Positions 53,989 to 61,644 of a stretch of DNA of 64,000 nt are shown in pieces. Below the pieces are notes generated by a model, which ran no database searches, was not told the origin of the DNA, and saw nothing but the letters and a program-made list of their open reading frames with translations. The stretch is taken from contig JAVUPY010000052.1 of the NCBI GenBank assembly GCA_032252755.1, positions 186,001 to 250,000 on the forward strand, read 5' to 3'. The stretch comes from Terriglobia bacterium. Lineage in GTDB: Bacteria > Acidobacteriota > Terriglobia > Terriglobales > Acidobacteriaceae. The stretch's first letter is position 1; every line of letters starts with the position of its first letter. A program made the translations under genes and the position numbers.

Positions 53989-54315
53989 CTACGTGCGAGG
54001 AGGGTGATAATGAGGTTCAGCGAATTCTAGGATCCGCACCTGTGGAGCAGCGACGACGTATTTTTCGATGACCGCAACTGTCGAAAACTCGAAGTGCTGA
54101 GTTGGAGAAACATGCGATGAGCAGCAGAAGCAGTCGTCCTCGGACGCCGGAGCGCTTGGGTGGGATCCGTGATTGGAGTCAACTGAGATATTGGACTGCT
54201 GTTGAGGAATGGGAAAGAGGTCGTTATCGGCCTCGCAAAGCGAGGGCACACTCATGTCCACTACTGCCCAAAGCAGTATGACTAAAGCAGCGATCCTGTG
54301 CCAGCGCCGGAACAT
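53989..54315 (-). CDS. Small exported Cys/His-containing protein heading the czc operon
   Basis: A 108-residue protein with a signal/TM segment (RIAALVILLWAVVDMSVPSLC). A polar linker follows (including NHGSHPSAPASEDDC), then CFCCSSHVSPTQHF and a C-terminal HYHPPRT. Clustered Cys and His suggest a periplasmic metal ligand. Similar small CxCC proteins head czc-like operons elsewhere (from memory; no family name). It starts just after the promoter/palindrome at 54325-54366 with AGGAAG as ribosome site. Confidence 0.55.
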   Translation of the reverse strand: MFRRWHRIAALVILLWAVVDMSVPSLCEADNDLFPIPQQQSNISVDSNHGSHPSAPASEDDCFCCSSHVSPTQHFEFSTVAVIEKYVVAAPQVRILEFAEPHYHPPRT

Positions 54316-54324
54316 CTTCCTGTA

Positions 54325-54366
54325 TATGATACGTGGGCTCGGCTCTTTGTCACACTATTTTGTGAC
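54325..54366 (-). promoter_or_regulatory. czc operon promoter with palindromic operator
   Basis: GTCACA-N6-TGTGAC (54349-54366) is a perfect dyad. On the minus strand its edge serves as a -35-like GTGACA, followed after 16 bp by TATCAT. The AGGAAG ribosome site and ATG of the first operon gene follow. A repressor or MerR/other activator could bind the dyad. Confidence 0.5.
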
Positions 54367-54434
54367 CGGCGATGCGAGGATCACCCCACGTAAGTCGACT
54401 GTCCTCTCTGGTTTCGGGGTCGCGTGTAGGCCTC

Positions 54435-55510
54435 TTAACAAGTCTTTACAAATTCGCCGACTGGCTGAACCCGTAGGAAGGGTACGTGGATGCGATGGGA
54501 TTGCCTGGCCGTTCTGGCGAAACTTTCGTCCGACGGCAAGCAGAACGAGTGAGGACAAGGGATAATCGGCGTGAGCGGCGGCAAGCCACTCGCAGCGGCA
54601 TCACCAGCGGCGTAGACAGCTGGATTCGAGATGCTTTGTAGATACTCATTCACACTGACGCCGCGCTCTTCCGTCTGAACGCCAGCGGCGGCGAGATTCA
54701 AATCGTCAATCTCCGGAACACGACCGGCGCCGTGAACCACCAAATCCGCCTCAAACACCTCTCGTTCGCCGACCGTTGAAACATGGACCGAAAGCTTGTC
54801 ATCGGATTTCTCGACCGACACGACTGCCTTTCCGACTTCCACTCCTACGCCGAGTCGTTTCGTCCTCTCCACCAATTGCCCGACCAGATCGGGATCAAAT
54901 ACCTCCAAGGGGTGCTGCCCACGGTGCAGAATCGTGACTTCGGCCCCTGCCCGTGCCGCAACATGAGCGAATTCGAAAGAGATGTATCCGCCACCAATGA
55001 AAACGATGCGTCGAGGTAATTCTTCTAGCTCTAGAAACCGATCGCTTGTAGTGACGTATTGCTCTCCAGGAATACCCAACTTCCGCGGCATCGCCCCGGC
55101 AGCAACAACTACCTTGCGGCCTTCTAATACGTCCTCTCCAACCCCGACGGCTGTGGAGTCCACGAAGCGTGCGCGCCCCGGAAGGCTGCAACACCTGCCT
55201 TGGCAAAGCTTCGCTCGCTGTTTTTCGGTACAGGATCGGTGAACGAGCGCTTGAACCGCATCAATTCTGACCAGTCGATTCGCGTGTTCTCAGAGCGGAC
55301 GCCTCGCCCGTTCATCCTCTGAACCCAATCGACGACTTCAGCTACACCTACGAGCACTTTCTTGGGATCGCATCCCCGCAAGGCGCACGTTCCTCCGAAA
55401 GGGCGCGAATCAATGATGGCGACGTCCCAGCCGGCGGAACGGCACTCGTGGGCGACCGTCGAAGCTGCCGAGCCAGTCCCGATTACAATGAGATCGAATT
55501 GTTTTTTCAC
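54435..55510 (-). pseudogene. merA: Frameshifted, C-terminally truncated MerA-like flavoprotein disulfide reductase
   Basis: The gene starts at GTG 55510 (KKQFDLIVIGTGSAASTVAHEC, FAD Rossmann) with the redox pair in GGTCALRGCDPKKVL. In the run CCGGGG (plus-strand CCCC at 55176-55179) one G is missing: frame 1 ends ...VAAFRG and frame 2 continues GRARFVDSTAVGVGEDV, which join perfectly if one G is restored. The second part has the NAD motif RRIVFIGGGYISFEFAHVAARAG and VYAAGDAAASGLPPLTP, and then diverges from the family, so the dimerisation domain is gone too. Two lesions argue for decay rather than a sequencing error. Confidence 0.8.
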
Positions 55511-55565
55511 GACTTGAGTTCTCCCGCGGACTTGATTTGACTCCGGGGTTGATGGGCAGTGCAGC

Positions 55566-56060
55566 TCAACGAGACGCAGGAAGCGTCTCAGCCACACGTT
55601 TCTTCGCTTCTTGAATGGCGCGCGTAATGTCGCCCAGGCAGCAAGTCCCGCTGGGATTCTTGACCTCGCAGGCACAAAAACCGCCTTGCACCTCGGCCTT
55701 GATCTCGTCCTGCACCGAGGTTTTACCGTTGGCCTCGATATCCCGGCGGATGTCTTCGCGGCTGTAGTCGAAGCAATAGCAGAGCGGAATTGGATCCGCC
55801 GTCTCCTTGTTTCCCACTCGCACTTTCAGATCCGGTTTGTTAAACACGGCTTGATCGGAGAAATAAACAACCTCACAGTCCGCCGTGCGGCAAAAGGAAT
55901 AGGCCACCGATGCCGGCACGCGCGTGTGATCTCGAACCAGGCTCTTGACAGTCAACACCGCTACAGCCTTCCCCTTTTTGCCACATGAGGGGCAGACCTC
56001 TGGCATGCTCGTCGGCGGCGAGCATGTTCCGTCCTTCGTCGTCGAACAGCAACCGGACAT
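55566..56060 (-). CDS. CopZ-like [2Fe-2S]/Zn-containing metallochaperone
   Basis: A 164-residue Cys-rich protein. An N-terminal MSGCCS and CPSCGKKGK zinc knuckle are followed by SFCRTADCEVVYF, CYCFDYSREDIRRDIEANG and GFCACEVKNPSGTCCLGDI. The CxC and CC arrangement is that of the N-terminal domain of Archaeoglobus CopZ, which holds a [2Fe-2S] cluster and a zinc ion. The usual C-terminal HMA domain is missing but separate HMA proteins (MerP, MerTP) are encoded next door. It overlaps merP by 1 bp and is part of the mer transcript. Confidence 0.8.
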   Translation of the reverse strand: MSGCCSTTKDGTCSPPTSMPEVCPSCGKKGKAVAVLTVKSLVRDHTRVPASVAYSFCRTADCEVVYFSDQAVFNKPDLKVRVGNKETADPIPLCYCFDYSREDIRRDIEANGKTSVQDEIKAEVQGGFCACEVKNPSGTCCLGDITRAIQEAKKRVAETLPASR

Positions 56061-56341
56061 TACTTTTTCTCCTGACTCGATTCTTTGAATCCCGTCTTAT
56101 TGATGGCTTCGCGGAGTTGTTGCTCATTGGTCTGTTCGTCATCGTACACAACAGTCGCGAGTCCCTTTTCGTGACTGACGTCGGCCCTTTTTACGCCTTT
56201 GACTTTCGTTAATGCGCTCTTGACACTGACGGCGCATGCGCCACAGGTCATACCGCTGACCTTGATCTCCGTCTTCACATCTTTGGCGAAGGCAGAGCCA
56301 GCAAAAAGAAGCAAAAGAAACAGCGTAGTAAGTGATTTCAT
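56060..56341 (-). CDS. merP: Periplasmic HMA-domain metal-binding protein (MerP-like)
   Basis: A 93-residue protein with a signal peptide (MKSLTTLFLLLLFAGSAFA) and one ferredoxin-like HMA domain with the metal loop GMTCGAC, followed by VKSALTKVKGVKRADVSHEKGLATVVYDDEQ. In mer operons MerP passes Hg(II) to MerT. It overlaps both neighbours by 1 bp. Copper binding is possible from motif alone; context with MerT favours mercury. Confidence 0.85.
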   Translation of the reverse strand: MKSLTTLFLLLLFAGSAFAKDVKTEIKVSGMTCGACAVSVKSALTKVKGVKRADVSHEKGLATVVYDDEQTNEQQLREAINKTGFKESSQEKK

Positions 56342-56955
56342 TAGATGTGTTCTCCTCCTTGGATCGGATGGGCGCGGTAGCCCGCGTCTTGAATAGCTTG
56401 TTCAAGCTGCGCGATGGTGACCTTGCCGGCATCGAACTCGACCGTCGCCCGTTTCTGTTCGTATGAGACGATGGCGCTCTGAACACCGTTTAGATCCTTT
56501 AGTTTTTTCTGGATGGCCGTCGCGCAGGCTGTGCAATCCATGCCTTCGACGGCAAAGCTGGCACGGTCAGCGCGTGGCGCGGCGGCCGTCGTTTCCGGAG
56601 CTTTGCTCGACAGGAGCAACTCGGCAACGGGTCCCGAATAATAGGGAAACGCCGCCACGATGAGCACGACCGCCGTAGCGATCCACAACCCGATGCGACC
56701 TCTCCTGTTTGTCGCCGGTTTTTCGCATACTGATCCCGGTTCGCAAGCTTGCTTCGGTTTGCGGTAAGCGAAGTAGAATCCCAGTCCCAACAACAGGAAC
56801 GTAATTCGCAACAAGTAAGGGCGCCAAGCGGCGAAGAACGCTGATGCGCCCACGATTCCAGCTCCTGCCAGTGCAAACACAATGGGCAGGATGCAGCAGA
56901 GGCTGGCTGCAATCCCTGCCATCAACGATGCTCCGATAAAGGCCTTGTCCTTCAT
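56341..56955 (-). CDS. merT: Mercuric transport fusion protein MerTP
   Basis: A 204-residue inner-membrane transporter. MerT part: three to four TM helices with the vicinal Cys pair in TM1 (SLCCILPIV, about 18-22) and a cytoplasmic pair (ACEPGSVCEK). A fused C-terminal HMA domain (about 135-200) carries GMDCTAC. It imports Hg(II) for reduction. With merA broken, import would be a liability unless another reductase exists. Starts with a 4-bp overlap on arsR. Confidence 0.88.
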   Translation of the reverse strand: MKDKAFIGASLMAGIAASLCCILPIVFALAGAGIVGASAFFAAWRPYLLRITFLLLGLGFYFAYRKPKQACEPGSVCEKPATNRRGRIGLWIATAVVLIVAAFPYYSGPVAELLLSSKAPETTAAAPRADRASFAVEGMDCTACATAIQKKLKDLNGVQSAIVSYEQKRATVEFDAGKVTIAQLEQAIQDAGYRAHPIQGGEHI

Positions 56956-57338
56956 TTTCCTTTTCTCCCAAGCGTCCGGCTACGGACTCCGAGTTCATTC
57001 GCTTTGGTGATCACTACAACTCGCTTCGATTCGCTCTCTAACGTTTCGCAGCTATCCAAGGCGGGAGCATATTTCGCAAGGTGTTTCTCAATTCCGGTGA
57101 GGACTGGTCGGAGGTCCGAATTGAGCCGATAGACTTTGTTCTTGCCATTCCATGCCCATTCCACAAATCCGCAATTCAGCAGGCAGGCCAAATTGTGCGA
57201 AATACGGCTCTGCTCGATCCCGAGCTTTTCGACCATCTCGTTCACATAGTGCGGCTTATCTCTAAGCAATTGCACAATTGAGAAACGGGTCTGGTTGGAG
57301 AGAGCGCGGAAGAACTCACGATAAAGTCTGGCCTCCAA
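56952..57338 (-). CDS. ArsR/SmtB-family metalloregulator of the mer operon
   Basis: A winged-helix repressor of 128 residues. I prefer the TTG at 57338, which has GGAGG five bases upstream; an ATG at 57371 would sit inside the operator and lack a ribosome site. The domain reads FFRALSNQTRFSIVQLLRDKPHYVNEMVEKLGIEQSRISHNLACLLNCGFVEWAWNGKNKVYRL, with candidate metal cysteines in LACLLNCGF and later DSCETLES. It heads the minus-strand mer genes and probably senses Hg(II) or another thiophilic metal in place of MerR. Confidence 0.85.
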   Translation of the reverse strand: MEARLYREFFRALSNQTRFSIVQLLRDKPHYVNEMVEKLGIEQSRISHNLACLLNCGFVEWAWNGKNKVYRLNSDLRPVLTGIEKHLAKYAPALDSCETLESESKRVVVITKANELGVRSRTLGRKGK

Positions 57339-57369
57339 GATAACCTCCAAATGATATGACACTGATTGC

Positions 57370-57389
57370 ATATGAAAAGTTTCACATAT
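57370..57389 (-). promoter_or_regulatory. ArsR-type operator upstream of the mer operon
   Basis: ATATGAAAAGTTTCACATAT, an imperfect dyad of the ATATGAA...TTCATAT style bound by SmtB/CadC/ArsR proteins. It overlaps the alternative ATG of the regulator gene, consistent with autoregulation from the TTG start downstream. Confidence 0.6.
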
Positions 57390-57501
57390 TCACTGCTCCT
57401 GTCAACTCTGGAAACCGGGGCCGGGCAGGCCGGGGGTGAGTAGCAGGGGGAAGCGGAATCTCCGGAATTGTCCACAAGCTTTTTTCGAGCTCCCGCCACG
57501 T

Positions 57502-57575
57502 CCGTGATCCCGCCCAGCTAGAGATTCCTGCTAGCGCGGGAGACTTCTTGATCCCACCCCACGGGCATGGCGCGA
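57502..57575 (+). repeat. Cargo-flanking direct repeat, right copy
   Basis: Begins CCGTGATCCCGCCCAGCTAG and ends CCACGGGCATGGCGCGA. Same orientation as the copy at 43408-43481. Together they enclose the metal-resistance block and separate it from backbone ICE genes on both sides. The rest of the spacer 57390-57621 shows no gene. Confidence 0.65.
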
Positions 57576-57621
57576 GCCCTGCCTCGCGCTTTAAGCCCCC
57601 ATCCGGAAGGCCCTCAGCGAC

Positions 57622-57663
57622 TTATATCTAAATGGAATAAATCCGCCCAAGAAGATATAAATC
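57622..57663 (+). promoter_or_regulatory. 42-bp ICE element, copy 2 (upstream of virB2)
   Basis: Begins TTATATCTAAATGGAATAAA and ends CAAGAAGATATAAATC. The arms TTATATCT (57622-57629) and AGATATAA (57653-57660) are perfect inverted copies. It lies 80 bp upstream of the virB2 start in the direction of the operon; copy 1 lies upstream of xis/int in their direction. Confidence 0.65.
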
Positions 57664-57742
57664 ACCTCCGCAATTCTGGCTTAGCTTCTCCCAGTCACGC
57701 AGCCCGCGATGGTTGCGAACTGAACGGAGGAGTTTCAGCCCA

Positions 57743-58072
57743 ATGCAGCCAGACCACACCACTAAAACCAACTTCCGCTTCTCATGGACGCGCCTACGAA
57801 AGTTCGTCCCTCTACTGCTGCTCGATCTCCTGATCCCGTCCGCCGCCAACGCCCAAGGCACCGGCAGTTCTCCATGGGAAAACGCAGTCAACGTCCTTAA
57901 GACCGCCTTCACCGGTCCCATCGCCACCGGGCTTTCGCTGGTGGCCATCGTCGTCGGCGGCCTGATGTTCGCCTATGGCGAAGGCCAGTCCAAGCGCATG
58001 CTCGCCGGAATCGTCTTCGGCGTCGGCATGGCCATTGGAGCCGTGAACTTCATGGCGTGGCTGTTCCCATAA
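57743..58072 (+). CDS. virB2: Type IV secretion pilin VirB2/TrbC
   Basis: A 109-residue prepilin. The ATG at 57743 follows GGAGGAG. A long signal sequence (FVPLLLLDLLIPSAANAQ) is followed by a short polar segment and two TM helices (GLSLVAIVVGGLMFAYG and LAGIVFGVGMAIGAVNFMAWL). First gene of the ICE conjugation operon; the 42-bp element lies upstream. Confidence 0.88.
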   Translation: MQPDHTTKTNFRFSWTRLRKFVPLLLLDLLIPSAANAQGTGSSPWENAVNVLKTAFTGPIATGLSLVAIVVGGLMFAYGEGQSKRMLAGIVFGVGMAIGAVNFMAWLFP

Positions 58073-58098
58073 ACCAGCAGAAAAGGAGGTGATGCGCC

Positions 58099-58422
58099 AT
58101 GGCAAAGGGCGGTTCACGACAGGAGTATCGGCACAGCAAGGTGTTCAAGGCGATGAACCGCCCGTTGACCATCCTCGGGGCAGAACGGCGGCTGTTTTTT
58201 GTCGCGTTGATCTCAGGAGGCGCGATCTTTTCGCTCATGCATTCGCTGTTCGGCGGAATTCTGCTCTTTGTGGTGGGCGTGATTGCCGCGCAGCGGGCGA
58301 CCAAGTATGACGTGGAGATCCTGCCGGTGCTGCTGAATTCTACCAAGTTCCGCAGGCGCTATGACCCGATGAAATGGCAGCCGGTAGAGATACGAATCGC
58401 GAGGCACGATGTTCAAGGTTGA
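58099..58422 (+). CDS. virB3: Type IV secretion protein VirB3/TrbD
   Basis: A 107-residue protein with the VirB3 layout: HSKVFKAMNRPLTILGAERRLFFVALISGGAIFSL, a second hydrophobic helix (SLFGGILLFVVGVIAAQ) and a DVEILPVLLNSTKFRRRYDPMKW tail. An inner-membrane partner of VirB4. It overlaps virB4 by 14 bp. Confidence 0.88.
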   Translation: MAKGGSRQEYRHSKVFKAMNRPLTILGAERRLFFVALISGGAIFSLMHSLFGGILLFVVGVIAAQRATKYDVEILPVLLNSTKFRRRYDPMKWQPVEIRIARHDVQG

Positions 58423-60889
58423 GCACATCACGAAAGACTGGAAAGAAGCCGGATCGTTGCAGGCGCATATCAACCTGTACGGCTTCTGGGACGAACACGC
58501 GTTTCTGACCAAATCCGGCGACCTCGGGGCGGTGCTCAAGATCGGCGGGATTGATTACGAAAGCCTCGACCACTCCGGACGGGATTGTGCAGTGAAGCGC
58601 CTGGAAGCCGCCTTCCGCAGCCTCGATGACAAGACGCGGCTCTATCAGATCATGTTCAAGCACAACCAGCCTGAGATTGCGCACGCGGATTACGAGAACC
58701 CCCTGGTAAGCGCAGCCGTGGAACAGCGCGCCGAGTTTCTCCGGTCGAAGGCCGACCGGCTCTACTCAGTCGAGATCTTCTGGGTGGTGATGATAGATGG
58801 CAACTATGCCAAGAACGGCTTCCTGCAGGCGCTCTCACAGCTTCCGCGCGATCCGCTCCGTTCCGTCGAACGAATCAAGACACTCTTTGCCAGCAACCAG
58901 CAACGGACATTGCTCTATGAGCAGATCGAGCGCGACCGGCTCTTGCTCCAACAGAAGATCCAGAGTTTGAGTGGGCAGCTCAGCGACCTGACGCAGGTCG
59001 AGCTGCTAGGGGCGGAGAAGACCTTCCGGCTTGTCCGGCGTCTCGTCAACTTCCGCCCCTCCAAGATTCAGGATGCGCGGCTGCACGGGCCGCGCTTCCT
59101 CGACTGGCAGGTGTGTGATTCGGAGCTGGAGGCCCATCGCGGTTACTTGCGTCTGGACGACTACTTCGTTCGCGTCCTGACGCTGAAAGAGTTGCCGAGC
59201 GAGACGCATCCTTTATTACTAAACGGGCTGCTGGACATCCCTGCGAACTTCCATGTTGTGACCGAGTGGCACTCCGTCGAGAATGCGGTGGCCCGCAAGG
59301 AGATCAATAAGCGCCGCCGCCACTACCACAACTCCAAAACCAGCTTTCTCTCCAATCTTCAAGACCACCAGAACGCCGGGCCGCGCGACGAACTGGTGGA
59401 TGACTCGAAGGAGGCCGCCGTCGCCGAGTTGGGCGATGCGCTGACGGCACTCGGCATGGAAGGAAAGTCGTTCGGCGAGTTCACGCTCTCGGTCGTGATC
59501 TACGACGAGGACCGTCTGAAGGTGGAGCACGCCATTGCGGATTTCCAGAAACTGTTCACCACGCACGATGGCCTGCTGTACGAAGAACGCTACAACCTGC
59601 TCAATGCATACTTTGCCACCGTACCCGGCAACCGGCAGTTCAATCTCCGCAAGCAGTGGGCGCTGAACTCGAATTACGCCGACCTGTCTTTTCTATTCAC
59701 CGTCGATACCGGCAAGACATGGAACGCCCACCTGGAGCGGGAGTTTCTTGCCGTCCTCGAAACCGCGCACGGTGCGCCCTACTATCTGAATCTCCACAGT
59801 GGCGATGTGGCGCACACCCTGGTGCTCGGCGCGACCGGCACGGGCAAGAGCTTCACGTTGAACTTCCTGATCCAGTCGCTACAGAAATATCAGCCACTGA
59901 CATTCATCTTTGATCTTGGCGGCAGCTACGAGACGCTGACGCGCGGCTTCGGCGGGACATACCTGAACGTCGGATTGAAGAATCCCGGTTTCACCATCAA
60001 TCCGTTCTCACTCGACCCAACGCACGAGAATCTTAACTTTCTGTATCTGTTTGTGCGGGTTCTGATCGAAGCCAATGGCCGTTATGAACTGACACCGGAT
60101 GATGAGAAGGCACTATTCGCCGCGATTGAGCGCGCCTATAAGCTGCCGCAGGAAATCCGCACGCTCTCAAACTTCGCGTCCATTCTCGGGCCGCTGGGAG
60201 AGCGGCTCCATCGTTGGACGCAAACTGGACAATTCGGGTACCTGTTCGACAACGCAGAAGACACGCTGACCTTTTCGCGCTTCCAGACCTTCAACTTCGA
60301 CGGGTGGAGCGATTATCCCGACATCCTCGAACCTTTGCTCTTCTATATATTACAGCGTGCTTCGTCGGAGATCGAGAGGCCGGAGAACGCCGCTACCTTC
60401 AAGGCCTTCGTCATCGACGAGGCGTGGATCTTCCTGAAGAACCGCACGATCCGCGACTGGATCACACGAGCCGAGAAGACCTGGCGTAAGAAGAATGCAG
60501 CGATGATCCTGGCCACGCAGTCGGTCGTGGAGCTACAGGCGTCGGAGATGCTGCACGTCGTCAACGAGTCATGCCCGACAAAGATATTTCTTGCGAACCC
60601 AAACATCGACCGCAAGCTGTACGCCGAAATCTTCCAGTTCAACGATACACAGCTTGAGCTGCTCGAAAGCCTTGTACCCAAACGCGATCTATTGCTGATC
60701 CAACCCGGCAGTACCAAGAAGCTGGTGCTCGAAGTCGATGCGCTCAGCTACTGGGTCGCTACCAACAACGCCCGCGACAACCTGCGCAAGCAGGAGTATT
60801 TCGCCCGCTACGGCGCAGAGGAGGGACTGCTGCGCCTTGCCCAGGACTATCCCAACCCCCAATCCAAGGAGACGAAAGGAATCCGATGA
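58409..60889 (+). CDS. virB4: Type IV secretion ATPase VirB4/TrbE
   Basis: An 826-residue AAA+-like ATPase that powers pilus assembly and DNA transfer. The CagE/TrbE/VirB4 N-terminal domain precedes Walker A (LGATGTGKSFT, about 472-482), QPLTFIFDLGGSYETLTRGFGGTYLNVG, Walker B (AFVIDEAWIFL, about 666-676) and the sensor region ILATQSVVELQ. Full length. It ends 4 bp into virB9 (ATGA overlap). Confidence 0.95.
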   Translation: MFKVEHITKDWKEAGSLQAHINLYGFWDEHAFLTKSGDLGAVLKIGGIDYESLDHSGRDCAVKRLEAAFRSLDDKTRLYQIMFKHNQPEIAHADYENPLVSAAVEQRAEFLRSKADRLYSVEIFWVVMIDGNYAKNGFLQALSQLPRDPLRSVERIKTLFASNQQRTLLYEQIERDRLLLQQKIQSLSGQLSDLTQVELLGAEKTFRLVRRLVNFRPSKIQDARLHGPRFLDWQVCDSELEAHRGYLRLDDYFVRVLTLKELPSETHPLLLNGLLDIPANFHVVTEWHSVENAVARKEINKRRRHYHNSKTSFLSNLQDHQNAGPRDELVDDSKEAAVAELGDALTALGMEGKSFGEFTLSVVIYDEDRLKVEHAIADFQKLFTTHDGLLYEERYNLLNAYFATVPGNRQFNLRKQWALNSNYADLSFLFTVDTGKTWNAHLEREFLAVLETAHGAPYYLNLHSGDVAHTLVLGATGTGKSFTLNFLIQSLQKYQPLTFIFDLGGSYETLTRGFGGTYLNVGLKNPGFTINPFSLDPTHENLNFLYLFVRVLIEANGRYELTPDDEKALFAAIERAYKLPQEIRTLSNFASILGPLGERLHRWTQTGQFGYLFDNAEDTLTFSRFQTFNFDGWSDYPDILEPLLFYILQRASSEIERPENAATFKAFVIDEAWIFLKNRTIRDWITRAEKTWRKKNAAMILATQSVVELQASEMLHVVNESCPTKIFLANPNIDRKLYAEIFQFNDTQLELLESLVPKRDLLLIQPGSTKKLVLEVDALSYWVATNNARDNLRKQEYFARYGAEEGLLRLAQDYPNPQSKETKGIR

Positions 60890-61635
60890 AGACACGCATT
60901 TTCGCATCGTTGCTGTTGCTGGCGGCCACGAGCGGCTTCGCCCAGCAGACCGCCCGCGTGGTGAGGTACCACACGAACGACATCGTCAGTGTGCGCGCCA
61001 AGATGCGCTACACGACGCTCATTCAGCTTCCGGCGACGGAGAAGATTCTGGAGGTTGCCACTGGCGACAAGGACTTCTGGATCATCGATGCCACCGGCAA
61101 CTACTGTTTCCTGCATCCGGCCAAGGAAGCTATCCATTCGAATCTAAACCTGATTACCGACAAGGGCAGCGTGTACTCGTTCACGCTCGACGAGGTAGAG
61201 GCCGGCGATCCCGATCTCAAAGTCGTGATCGAGCCATCGGACGCCTCTTCAGTTGCCGCTGTCAGCGGCTTGGCGAAGTTTGTTTCCGCATCGGAGGTCG
61301 TGGCAGCACAGGCCCAGGTTCAGGCCGCCCAGGCTCACGCCGCGCAGGCCGTCGAGCAGTTCCGCGCGGAATATCCCACGAAGAGCCTGAAGTTCGATTA
61401 CAGCTATCGCAACGACAAGCCGTTCAATGTGTCCGCTATGTACCAGGACGGCCAGTTCACCTACATCAAATCGTCGGCCACGGAAAAGTTCTCGATCTAC
61501 GAGGTCAAGGACGGCAAGCCCGACCTCATCAACTTTCAATTGAAAGACGGAACCTACGTGATTCCCAAGGTGATTGACCACGGTTATCTCGAAATCGGCA
61601 AGCATCGGCTCGCCTTTGAGCGGGCGGCGCAGTAG
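60886..61635 (+). CDS. virB9: Type IV secretion protein VirB9/TrbG
   Basis: A 249-residue periplasmic/outer-membrane core component. Signal peptide MKTRIFASLLLLAATSGFAQ; the N-terminal domain includes KMRYTTLIQLPATEKILEVATGDKDFWIIDATGNYCFLHPA; after an Ala/Gln-rich linker (ASEVVAAQAQVQAAQAHAAQ) the C-terminal beta domain has FDYSYRNDKPFNVSAMYQDGQFTYIKS, typical of CagX/VirB9. It sits before virB10 by 9 bp. Confidence 0.9.
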   Translation: MKTRIFASLLLLAATSGFAQQTARVVRYHTNDIVSVRAKMRYTTLIQLPATEKILEVATGDKDFWIIDATGNYCFLHPAKEAIHSNLNLITDKGSVYSFTLDEVEAGDPDLKVVIEPSDASSVAAVSGLAKFVSASEVVAAQAQVQAAQAHAAQAVEQFRAEYPTKSLKFDYSYRNDKPFNVSAMYQDGQFTYIKSSATEKFSIYEVKDGKPDLINFQLKDGTYVIPKVIDHGYLEIGKHRLAFERAAQ

Positions 61636-61644
61636 GAGAGGGCA

